Position numbers and translations under genes: made by a program. The notes beneath the pieces were generated by a model that saw nothing but the letters and a program-made list of their open reading frames with translations, ran no database searches and had not been told where the DNA came from. From Desulfuromusa sp. (lineage in GTDB: Bacteria; Desulfobacterota; Desulfuromonadia; Desulfuromonadales; Geopsychrobacteraceae): a stretch of DNA of 27,047 bases. Position 1 is the first letter of the stretch; the number at the start of each line of letters is the position of its first letter. The stretch spans positions 1 through 27,047 of the forward strand of contig JAOZLQ010000007.1 in the NCBI GenBank assembly GCA_029934755.1. Direction: 5' to 3'. Shown here piece after piece: positions 16,292 through 22,796 of the stretch.

Positions 16292-16888
16292 ATGGCTGTT
16301 GTTAATAAAAATCCGCAGCGAACCTGTGTTGCTTGTCGTCAGACGAAAGATAAAAAACAACTTGTTCGTTATGTTGTTGCACCTGACGGTATGCTTCTAG
16401 TTGATTATCGTCAGCGTCTTCCAGGTCGTGGTGCTTATACTTGCGTTTCTAGCGAATGTTTGCATGATGCGGTCAAAAAAAATGCTTTTCAGCGTTGTTT
16501 CAAGGGGCAGACTTGTTCAGTTGATTCAACGGCATTAGTTCAGCAACTGACTATGGCTGTGGAGCAAAAAATATTAAATTTAATTGGGATGTCCCGCAAG
16601 TCAGGGCAATTTATTGCCGGTACGAATGCTGTTGTTGAGGCACTGAAAAAGGGATCTTCTTTGGCTTTGATTATAATTGCTAAAGATATTTCTGCCTCCC
16701 TTGGGAGGAAAATTGAGACACTGGCGCTAAAAGGGCATATTTATACCGCTCGATTATATGATAAACAGATGATTGGGCAAATGCTTGGCAAAGAGGAACG
16801 AAGTGTTATGGCGGTTCATGTTGGTTTGTTAGCTGACTCGCTATTGAACGAATTGCACAAGTACAGGCAACTGGTAAGGGAGAATTGA
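16292..16888 (+). CDS. YlxR-L7Ae fusion RNA-binding protein
   Basis: A 198-residue protein joining two RNA-binding modules that are separate genes (ylxR and ylxQ) in Firmicutes. Residues 5-80 are a YlxR/DUF448 domain with TCVACR (C12, C15), PGRGAYTC (44-51) and SSEC (C56). Residues 93-190 are an L7Ae/L30e-like kink-turn binding domain, with LIGMSRKSGQFIAGTNAVVE at its start. It sits between nusA and infB as in other bacteria. No Shine-Dalgarno is visible in the 15-base gap after nusA, suggesting coupled translation. YlxR in Firmicutes has been linked to RNase P RNA; the role of the fusion is unknown. Confidence 0.92.
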   Translation: MAVVNKNPQRTCVACRQTKDKKQLVRYVVAPDGMLLVDYRQRLPGRGAYTCVSSECLHDAVKKNAFQRCFKGQTCSVDSTALVQQLTMAVEQKILNLIGMSRKSGQFIAGTNAVVEALKKGSSLALIIIAKDISASLGRKIETLALKGHIYTARLYDKQMIGQMLGKEERSVMAVHVGLLADSLLNELHKYRQLVREN

Positions 16889-19668
16889 TGGGCAAGGTAA
16901 GAGTATACGAACTCGCAAAGAACATGGGCCTCGAAAATAAAGAATTGCTGGCTAAGCTTGATGAAGCCGGAATCGATGTAGCGTCCCATTCAAGTTCTCT
17001 GGCTGAGGAAGATTTGCAGAAGTTTGAAGATTTCATCAATCCACCGAAGCAAAAGATTGAGGAAGCTCGGATAAAGCCTGGGATTATAAGGCGTCGGCGT
17101 AAGATTGTACGTGAGCCTGTAGAAAAAAAACTCGATGTTGTTGCCCCTGCGGTAGCCCCTGAAACCCCGATTGTGGAGAAAGAGGTGCCAGAGGTCTTAG
17201 CTGAAGCAACTGAGGAATTATTGGTTGAAGAAAAATCTTCGACAGTCCCAGATGTCGTTGTTGAGTCACAGGATGAATTACCCGTAGATATTGCAACTTC
17301 TGAGGCTGAACTAGACTCGCAAATTACTGCAGTTGATAAGCAGACTGAAGAAAAAAAGGCTCCATCGCAAGATGCTGCCACTCCGTCGGATTCAGAACCG
17401 GTAGTTGTTGCTAAAAAGGTTAAGCCGCCAGTTGTTGAAAAAGTTACTGGTAATCATGCCAAGATACTTGGTCGGGTTGAATTACCAAAACCTTCTCCTG
17501 CTGGTCAGCGTAAGCCTCGGGCAGGTGAGCGTCCGGCACGTCAGGATCGACGACCTGCTCGACCTGGTGAGCGACCCGCCACCCGGCCTGCTACTCGACC
17601 TGGTGAGCGGCCCGCTACCCGGCCTGCTACTCGACCCGATTCTGCTCCAAGCAGAGGGAAGAAGCGAATTGATCCTGCTCCGTTAGCTCCACTGGATCAG
17701 CCTCTTCCTGAAAAAGAAGGCCGGAATAAAAAACGTAATAAAAGCCGTCGGGGTGAGAATACTGATACTCAGGATGGTCGCGTCTCACGTCGCGGACGGC
17801 GGGTAGAAGTCTTTGAGCCAGGTCGTGCCGGTCAGAAGAAAAAACGTGGCGGTAAAAATTCAAAACAGAGTAAACAGACCGAGGTTACTGTCAGTAAGGC
17901 AATCAAAAGGGTTGTCCGAATCAGTGATTCGATCACTGTTGGTGAATTGGCCAAAAGAATGGGTGTCAAAGCAAATGCTCTTATTGCTGAGTTAATGCGC
18001 CAGGGGTCAATGGTGACAATCAACCATCCTCTTGATTATGAATCTGCGGCGATTTTAGCTACTGAATTTAATCATGAGGTCGAAAATGTTGCATTTGATG
18101 AAGAAACAATTCTGGAGGTTATGCCACCTAAAGAGGCAGAAGATAAGACTGAAGACCTTGAGGTTCGACCACCAGTTGTTACCATTATGGGGCACGTTGA
18201 CCATGGTAAAACCAGTTTACTTGATGCTATTCGCGAAGCCAACGTAACAGACGGTGAAGCTGGAGGAATTACCCAGCATATAGGCGCCTATGATGTGGAC
18301 CTTGATGGCAAGAAGGTTACGTTCCTGGATACTCCCGGTCACGAAGCATTTACAGCAATGCGTGCACGTGGTGCTGGGGTCACGGATATCGTTATTCTTG
18401 TTGTTGCCGCTGATGATGGAGTGATGCCGCAAACTAAAGAGGCGATTAATCACTCTAAAGCTGCAGGTGTTCCACTTATTATTGCTGTTAATAAGATTGA
18501 TAAACCCGATGCAAATCCTGAACGGGTCAAACAGGAATTGACAGAGTATGAACTTGTCCCTGAAGAATGGGGTGGTGATACAATTTTTGTTGAAGTTTCA
18601 GCGAAGAAAAAGACTAATCTTGATACGTTGCTGGAAATGGTACTGTTGCAGGCTGAGGTTCTTGAACTTAAGGCTAACCCGAATAAACGTGCCAAAGGAT
18701 CGATTGTTGAAGCCCGTCTTGATAAAGGTCGTGGCCCAATAGCAACAGTTCTGGTTCAGGATGGCACCTTGAAAGTGGGTGATGCTATCGTTGCCGGACT
18801 CCACTTTGGGCGAGTTCGTTCTATGAGCTCAGCTATCGGTGCTCAGGTTAAAGAAGCAGGCCCATCATTTCCGGTTGAAGTGACTGGATTGGGTGGGGTG
18901 CCCAATGCCGGAGATGTATTTCATTCAGTTGAAAATGAAAAAGCGGCCAAAGATGTTTCCCAACATCGCCAATCAAAGCAGCGTGAAATTGATCTCTCTA
19001 AGAGCAGTAAAGTTTCACTTGATCAACTGTTTGCCAAGATGCAAGAAGGTGTTGTCGAGGAGCTTTCTGTCATTGTTAAGGCTGATGTGCAAGGTTCTGT
19101 GGAAGCGGTACGTGATGCTTTGGAGAAACTATCGACAGATGCTTGCAAACTAAATGTTCTTCATACTGGCGTTGGTGGAATTTCGGAAAGCGACATCACT
19201 CTGGCAACGGCATCAAATGCTATTGTGCTCGGATTCAATGTTCGTCCTGAGACGAAAGCGAAAACCCTGGCGGAAGTCGAAAAGGTGGATATCCGTCTAT
19301 ATGCTGTTATCTATGATGCGGTCAATGATATCCGTGATGCTATGGAAGGTTTGCTGGCTCCGACACTTAAAGAGAAAGATCTGGGTCGAGTTGAGGTGCG
19401 TGATACTTTCCATGTTTCGCGGATTGGTACTATTGCGGGCTGCTATGTCGTGGACGGTAAAATCGTACGTAATGCTCAAACTCGATTAGTTCGTGATAAT
19501 GTCGTTGTTTGGCAAGGCAAGTTGAGTTCGTTGAAACGTTTTAAGGATGATGTTAAAGAGGTTGGTAATGGTTATGAGTGTGGTATCGGCCTGGAAAAAT
19601 ACAATGATATAAAGATTGGTGATATCATAGAAGTTTTTGAGATAGAAGAAGTTAAAACTTCTCTTTAA
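16888..19668 (+). CDS. infB: Translation initiation factor IF-2
   Basis: A 926-residue IF-2, the GTPase that brings fMet-tRNA to the 30S subunit and promotes subunit joining. It has an IF2N domain at the N-terminus (VYELAKNMGLENKELLAKL) and a long charged linker with a tandem repeat. A second IF2N domain follows (about 345-395). The GTPase has GHVDHGKT (435-442), DTPGHEA (481-487, H485) and NKID (535-538). Domains II, III and C2 follow to the end. I chose the ATG at 16888, whose A is the last base of the upstream TGA. AAGGGAG (16876-16882) is correctly spaced for it, unlike a TTG one codon earlier. Confidence 0.97.
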   Translation: MGKVRVYELAKNMGLENKELLAKLDEAGIDVASHSSSLAEEDLQKFEDFINPPKQKIEEARIKPGIIRRRRKIVREPVEKKLDVVAPAVAPETPIVEKEVPEVLAEATEELLVEEKSSTVPDVVVESQDELPVDIATSEAELDSQITAVDKQTEEKKAPSQDAATPSDSEPVVVAKKVKPPVVEKVTGNHAKILGRVELPKPSPAGQRKPRAGERPARQDRRPARPGERPATRPATRPGERPATRPATRPDSAPSRGKKRIDPAPLAPLDQPLPEKEGRNKKRNKSRRGENTDTQDGRVSRRGRRVEVFEPGRAGQKKKRGGKNSKQSKQTEVTVSKAIKRVVRISDSITVGELAKRMGVKANALIAELMRQGSMVTINHPLDYESAAILATEFNHEVENVAFDEETILEVMPPKEAEDKTEDLEVRPPVVTIMGHVDHGKTSLLDAIREANVTDGEAGGITQHIGAYDVDLDGKKVTFLDTPGHEAFTAMRARGAGVTDIVILVVAADDGVMPQTKEAINHSKAAGVPLIIAVNKIDKPDANPERVKQELTEYELVPEEWGGDTIFVEVSAKKKTNLDTLLEMVLLQAEVLELKANPNKRAKGSIVEARLDKGRGPIATVLVQDGTLKVGDAIVAGLHFGRVRSMSSAIGAQVKEAGPSFPVEVTGLGGVPNAGDVFHSVENEKAAKDVSQHRQSKQREIDLSKSSKVSLDQLFAKMQEGVVEELSVIVKADVQGSVEAVRDALEKLSTDACKLNVLHTGVGGISESDITLATASNAIVLGFNVRPETKAKTLAEVEKVDIRLYAVIYDAVNDIRDAMEGLLAPTLKEKDLGRVEVRDTFHVSRIGTIAGCYVVDGKIVRNAQTRLVRDNVVVWQGKLSSLKRFKDDVKEVGNGYECGIGLEKYNDIKIGDIIEVFEIEEVKTSL
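17560..17631 (+). repeat. Two tandem 36-base repeats within infB
   Basis: Copies 17560-17595 and 17596-17631 differ at two bases, both silent. They encode two identical 12-residue units RPGERPATRPAT (residues 225-248 of IF-2) within a longer Arg/Pro-rich linker, with related partial units on both sides (RAGERPARQ before, RPDSAP after). The unit is in frame, so changes in copy number would only lengthen or shorten the linker. Confidence 0.9.
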
Positions 19669-19690
19669 TTAGAGGTATTGGTAGACCAAA

Positions 19691-19993
19691 ATGGTTGTTG
19701 GAGTCATCCGCATTGATTTGCGCTTGTTCGATACCCATTCTCTGAAAGATAAGCGCTCTCAGGTTAGCCGACTATTAAACCGGTTACGCAATCGGTTTCC
19801 TGTTTCAGTAGCAGAAGTTGGTTGTCTTGATCTTTTGCAGAGAACCATTCTTGGTGCGAGCATGACAGCGGGAACCGAAACAATTATCCAGTCAGTTTTT
19901 ACAAAACTGGAGGATGAATTATATTCTTCTGGCATGGTTGAAATTATTAATTTGGATATTGAGTATTTATATTATGGAGATGATATCCGTTGA
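19691..19993 (+). CDS. DUF503 (YlxP-like) protein
   Basis: A 100-residue DUF503 protein, related to YlxP of Bacillus and commonly encoded between infB and rbfA. The family signature HSLKDKRSQVSRLLNRLRNR (16-35) follows a short beta strand (VGVIRIDLRL), and the downstream half fits the small ferredoxin-like fold. No biochemical function is established to my knowledge; genomic position suggests a link to ribosome assembly or translation. AGAGG precedes the ATG. Its stop overlaps the rbfA start by 4 bases. Confidence 0.9.
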   Translation: MVVGVIRIDLRLFDTHSLKDKRSQVSRLLNRLRNRFPVSVAEVGCLDLLQRTILGASMTAGTETIIQSVFTKLEDELYSSGMVEIINLDIEYLYYGDDIR

Positions 19994-20358
19994 GTAGTTA
20001 TCGTCCTGAACGTGTTGGTGAGCAGATTCTCAAAGAAACAACCCGTTTATTATTGTACAGTATTAAAGATCCACGTTTGACGTCAGTGACTCTTACTGGA
20101 GTTCAAATGTCTCGTGATATCAGCTCTGCAAAAATCTACTTTACTGCCAGTGGTGATTCTGCTGAGCGTAAAAATATTGATAAAGGGTTAAAAAGTGCTG
20201 CTCCCTATATTCGGAGAGAACTTGGGAAAATAATGCAACTGCGCTTTGTCCCTAATATTTATTTTAGATTTGACGAGTCTATTGCCTATGGGCAAAAAAT
20301 TGATGCTTTGCTGCACCAGGTGCAGGAAGATTTAAATGATCATTCAACAGATAATTGA
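19990..20358 (+). CDS. rbfA: Ribosome-binding factor A
   Basis: A 122-residue RbfA, a KH-fold protein that binds immature 30S particles and helps 16S rRNA 5' processing, notably at low temperature. Family features are visible: RVGEQILKETTRLL near the start, IKDPRL (26-31) and the ensuing VTLTGVQMSRDISSAKIYFT. The start is a TTG in a TTGA overlap with the DUF503 stop. A GGAG at 19976-19979 gives a plausible ribosome site. No in-frame ATG keeps the conserved N-terminus. Its 3' end overlaps the DHH gene by 23 bases. Confidence 0.94.
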   Translation: MSSYRPERVGEQILKETTRLLLYSIKDPRLTSVTLTGVQMSRDISSAKIYFTASGDSAERKNIDKGLKSAAPYIRRELGKIMQLRFVPNIYFRFDESIAYGQKIDALLHQVQEDLNDHSTDN

Positions 20359-21286
20359 TGAAATAAATAGGAATCAGACTTTTCTGGTCGTTGCTCATGA
20401 AAATCCAGATGGTGATGCTATTGGATCAACTCTTGGGTTAGCACTGGCTCTGCGTGATATGGGTAAAGACGTTGTTGCCTATAACGTTGACGGTATCCCT
20501 GCGGTTATGCAGTTTTTACCTGATTCAGATTTTTTGCTTAATTCTCTTCCCGATGATGCAAAATTTGATATCGCTTTTGTTCTTGATGCTGGTGATGTTA
20601 AGAGAACAGCGCTACCAGTTAAAAATCTGTGCCGTACGATGATCAATATTGACCATCATCCCTTCTCAACTTTTGGTGATCTTTGTTATCTTGATACGAC
20701 TGCTTGTGCCACGGCTATCTTGGTTTATCGTTTGCTGATCGCTTACCAGTATCAACCCAGTTTAGCTGTTGCCAAGGCGCTCTATCTCGGTATTTTGTCT
20801 GATACTGGTTCATTCCGCTATTCCAGTGCAAATCAAGAATCTTTTGTAGTCGCTGGGGAACTGGTCGAATTGGGAGTTGATCCTTGGGAGGTTTCTAGTA
20901 ATCTTTACGAAAGTCATGCTCCGGAACGGATGTTATTACTTGGTCTGGTCCTACCGACCTTGCAGATTTCATCCTGTGGACGCTATGCATCCGTTGTTAT
21001 GACTTTAGATACCCTTAAACAGTCAGGAGCTTCTGAGGAACATTCTGATGGCTTGGTTAATTACCCACGAGCCATCCGCGGTGTTGAAGTTGCCCTGTTT
21101 TTTAATCAAGTATCTGAAAATCTCTATAAAATCAGTTTTCGTTCTCGAGGGACAATTGATGTCGGCACTTTAGCCCATAAACTGGGTGGTGGCGGCCACC
21201 ATAATGCAGCTGGTGCTAAAATTAGTGGGACTCTTGAGGAAGTAAAGATGACGGTTTTTCCGCTACTAGATAAATTGCTCAGCTAA
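20336..21286 (+). CDS. nrnA: DHH-family oligoribonuclease/pAp phosphatase NrnA-like
   Basis: A 316-residue DHH/DHHA1 phosphoesterase. NrnA relatives degrade nano-RNAs of 2-5 nucleotides and dephosphorylate 3'-phosphoadenosine 5'-phosphate. Metal-binding motifs are intact: AHENPDGDAIGS (H21, D25, D27), LDAGD (D84) and NIDHHPF (D106, H107, H108). The DHHA1 domain carries GGGGHHNAAGAKISG near the C-terminus. AGGAAG precedes the ATG, which lies inside the end of rbfA. Whether it acts mainly on RNA, pAp or cyclic dinucleotide products cannot be told from sequence. It lies in the nusA-infB operon with truB 5 bases downstream. Confidence 0.91.
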   Translation: MIIQQIIDEINRNQTFLVVAHENPDGDAIGSTLGLALALRDMGKDVVAYNVDGIPAVMQFLPDSDFLLNSLPDDAKFDIAFVLDAGDVKRTALPVKNLCRTMINIDHHPFSTFGDLCYLDTTACATAILVYRLLIAYQYQPSLAVAKALYLGILSDTGSFRYSSANQESFVVAGELVELGVDPWEVSSNLYESHAPERMLLLGLVLPTLQISSCGRYASVVMTLDTLKQSGASEEHSDGLVNYPRAIRGVEVALFFNQVSENLYKISFRSRGTIDVGTLAHKLGGGGHHNAAGAKISGTLEEVKMTVFPLLDKLLS

Positions 21287-21291
21287 TACTC

Positions 21292-22197
21292 GTGCACGGA
21301 CTTCTCCTTATCGATAAATCTGCCGGAATGACTTCTCATGATGTCGTTCGGAAGATACGACGTATTTATCAAACTCGTAAAGTTGGACATGCAGGGACTC
21401 TTGACCCTCTTGCGACCGGTGTACTGCCCGTTGCAATTGGGGATGGGACAAAAATTCTCCAATTTCTTCTTGCTGAGAACAAATCCTACCGTGCGACATT
21501 TAAATTAGGAATAACCACGGATACCCTTGACGCTGATGGGCAAGTTCTGCTAAATCGCTTGGTTCCTGATTTCACGTCTACTGATCTGGAAAAAATTTGC
21601 GCAAAATTTCGTGGTGATATTGAGCAGTTACCACCGATGTTCTCTGCACTGAAAAAAGATGGTGTCCCTCTTTATAAACTGGCGCGACAGGGGAAAACGG
21701 TTGAACGTGAACTGCGACAGGTGACAATCAGTCGTTTGCAAATCATCAGTTTCGATGCTCAGACCGTAACGATTGAAGTCGATTGTTCTAAGGGAACCTA
21801 CATTCGCACCCTGATCAGTGATATTGGTGAACAGTTGGGTTGCGGTGCGCATTTGACCGTATTGCGTCGCCTGCGCAGTGGTGATTTTACCATCAATGAA
21901 TGTCAAACATTGAATGATTTGCAGCAGTTGAAAGAGCCTTCATCAGCCTTACTTTCTCTCGATGGAGCTTTACGTAATTGTCCAGCGGTACAATTAGATG
22001 AGTCAGCAGCTGAAGCTTTGAAATTTGGAATTCCACCGCAGTTGCATCAAGTTCAAATTCCCGGAGAGGTTGTTGACAGCGATTTGCTGCGTTTGCAGGT
22101 TGACCATAAGTTGGCGGCAATAGCACGTTATGCCCCACTTCGCAGTAAAGAAAAACGTAGTGATTTTGAGCTAATCCGGGTCTTTATAAGTCACTAA
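21292..22197 (+). CDS. truB: tRNA pseudouridine-55 synthase TruB
   Basis: A 301-residue TruB, which makes the universal pseudouridine 55 in the T-loop of tRNA. The catalytic motif GHAGTLDPLATGVL (33-46) contains the nucleophile D38. The KSYRATFKLG and GTYIRTLISDIG segments are also typical. The start is GTG at 21292, 5 bases after the nrnA stop. There is no clear Shine-Dalgarno, so coupling to nrnA is likely. It is the last gene of the rimP unit before a 161-base spacer leading to rpsO. Confidence 0.95.
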   Translation: MHGLLLIDKSAGMTSHDVVRKIRRIYQTRKVGHAGTLDPLATGVLPVAIGDGTKILQFLLAENKSYRATFKLGITTDTLDADGQVLLNRLVPDFTSTDLEKICAKFRGDIEQLPPMFSALKKDGVPLYKLARQGKTVERELRQVTISRLQIISFDAQTVTIEVDCSKGTYIRTLISDIGEQLGCGAHLTVLRRLRSGDFTINECQTLNDLQQLKEPSSALLSLDGALRNCPAVQLDESAAEALKFGIPPQLHQVQIPGEVVDSDLLRLQVDHKLAAIARYAPLRSKEKRSDFELIRVFISH

Positions 22198-22257
22198 AAC
22201 TAGATGCTCTTTGAGCAAAAAATGCACCGCTTAAGCTATCAAAAAAGAAGTTTAATC

Positions 22258-22287
22258 TTTACAGGTGAACTTGAACTGTGGTAGATA
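22258..22287 (+). promoter_or_regulatory. Candidate promoter for rpsO
   Basis: TTTACA (22258-22263), an 18-base spacer and TAGATA (22282-22287). It would give a leader of about 65 bases before the rpsO GTG. Confidence 0.4.
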
Positions 22288-22315
22288 TCGCAGCTCTGTA
22301 GACATTACTTAAAAT

Positions 22316-22331
22316 AGCCACGCCACTGGCT
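22316..22331 (+). promoter_or_regulatory. Hairpin in rpsO leader, candidate S15 autoregulation element
   Basis: AGCCA (22316-22320) and TGGCT (22327-22331) form a short stem around CGCCAC, ending 14 bases before the Shine-Dalgarno. S15 represses its own mRNA through leader structures in several bacteria, though the structures differ. Assignment here is inference from position. Confidence 0.3.
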
Positions 22332-22358
22332 TTATTGAACTTGAAAAGGAGAACTATC

Positions 22359-22625
22359 GTGTTCGGCACAGACCGCAAACAGGAAATTATTAATGAGTAT
22401 AAGCGTCATGAGGGTGATACTGGTTCACCTGAAGTGCAGGTCGCACTTCTAACCGAACGGATCACTTATTTGACAGAGCATTTTAAAACCCACAAGAAAG
22501 ATCACCACTCGCGACGAGGTTTGTTGAAGATGGTCGGTCAACGACGTCGATTGCTTGATTATTTAATCAAACAGGACATCGGGCGCTATAAGATAATAAT
22601 TAAAGCTCTCGGTCTCCGACGTTAA
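22359..22625 (+). CDS. rpsO: 30S ribosomal protein S15
   Basis: An 88-residue S15, a primary 16S rRNA-binding protein of the small-subunit platform. Conserved stretches GDTGSPEVQVALLTERI, HKKDHHSRRGLLKMVGQRRR and the ending ALGLRR are all present. I chose the GTG at 22359: AAGGAG (22346-22351) is spaced 7 bases from it, and the resulting length and N-terminus (MFGTDRKQEI) match the family. An upstream in-frame TTG at 22335 would lie before the ribosome site and is unlikely. A strong terminator follows, then pnp, the same order as in E. coli. Confidence 0.97.
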   Translation: MFGTDRKQEIINEYKRHEGDTGSPEVQVALLTERITYLTEHFKTHKKDHHSRRGLLKMVGQRRRLLDYLIKQDIGRYKIIIKALGLRR

Positions 22626-22630
22626 AAAGG

Positions 22631-22660
22631 GCAGCATGTCTTAGCGGGCATGCTGCTTTT
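22631..22660 (+). terminator. Intrinsic terminator between rpsO and pnp
   Basis: GCAGCATG (22631-22638) pairs with CATGCTGC (22649-22656) and is followed by TTTT and a further T-rich stretch. It lies directly after the rpsO stop. In E. coli a partial terminator occupies the same place, so some transcripts probably read through into pnp. Confidence 0.85.
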
Positions 22661-22675
22661 GTATTTTTATTACTT

Positions 22676-22748
22676 GGCTGTGGAGGCTGTCCGGAGAGAA
22701 TCTCTGACCATTCATGCAGAGTTTGTCTCAGGCCATCCTCCTATAGCT
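22676..22748 (+). promoter_or_regulatory. Structured pnp leader
   Basis: A long-range stem is possible between GGCT-GT-GGAGG (22676-22686) and CCTCC-TAT-AGCT (22737-22748). Inside it, AGAGA (22695-22699) can pair with TCTCT (22701-22705), or alternatively CTCTG (22702-22706) with CAGAG (22717-22721). E. coli pnp is autoregulated through an RNase III-cut leader hairpin; a similar role here is inferred. Confidence 0.35.
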
Positions 22749-22796
22749 TTCATACACAGGTTCCATATGGATGGAGCCAACATAAAGGAGAACTAC

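Noticed and set aside
16806..17381. 191-residue minus-strand open frame opposite infB
   Set aside because: Low-complexity Ser/Thr/Gly composition caused by the complementary Glu/Val/Ala codons of the IF-2 linker.
22335..22358. Upstream TTG extension of rpsO
   Set aside because: The TTG lies before the AAGGAG that serves the GTG at 22359, and the extra eight residues are not part of the S15 family.
22650..22796. N-terminal extension of pnp
   Set aside because: The extension starts inside the rpsO terminator and crosses leader hairpins; a strong ribosome site supports the ATG at 22797 and the canonical PNPase N-terminus.
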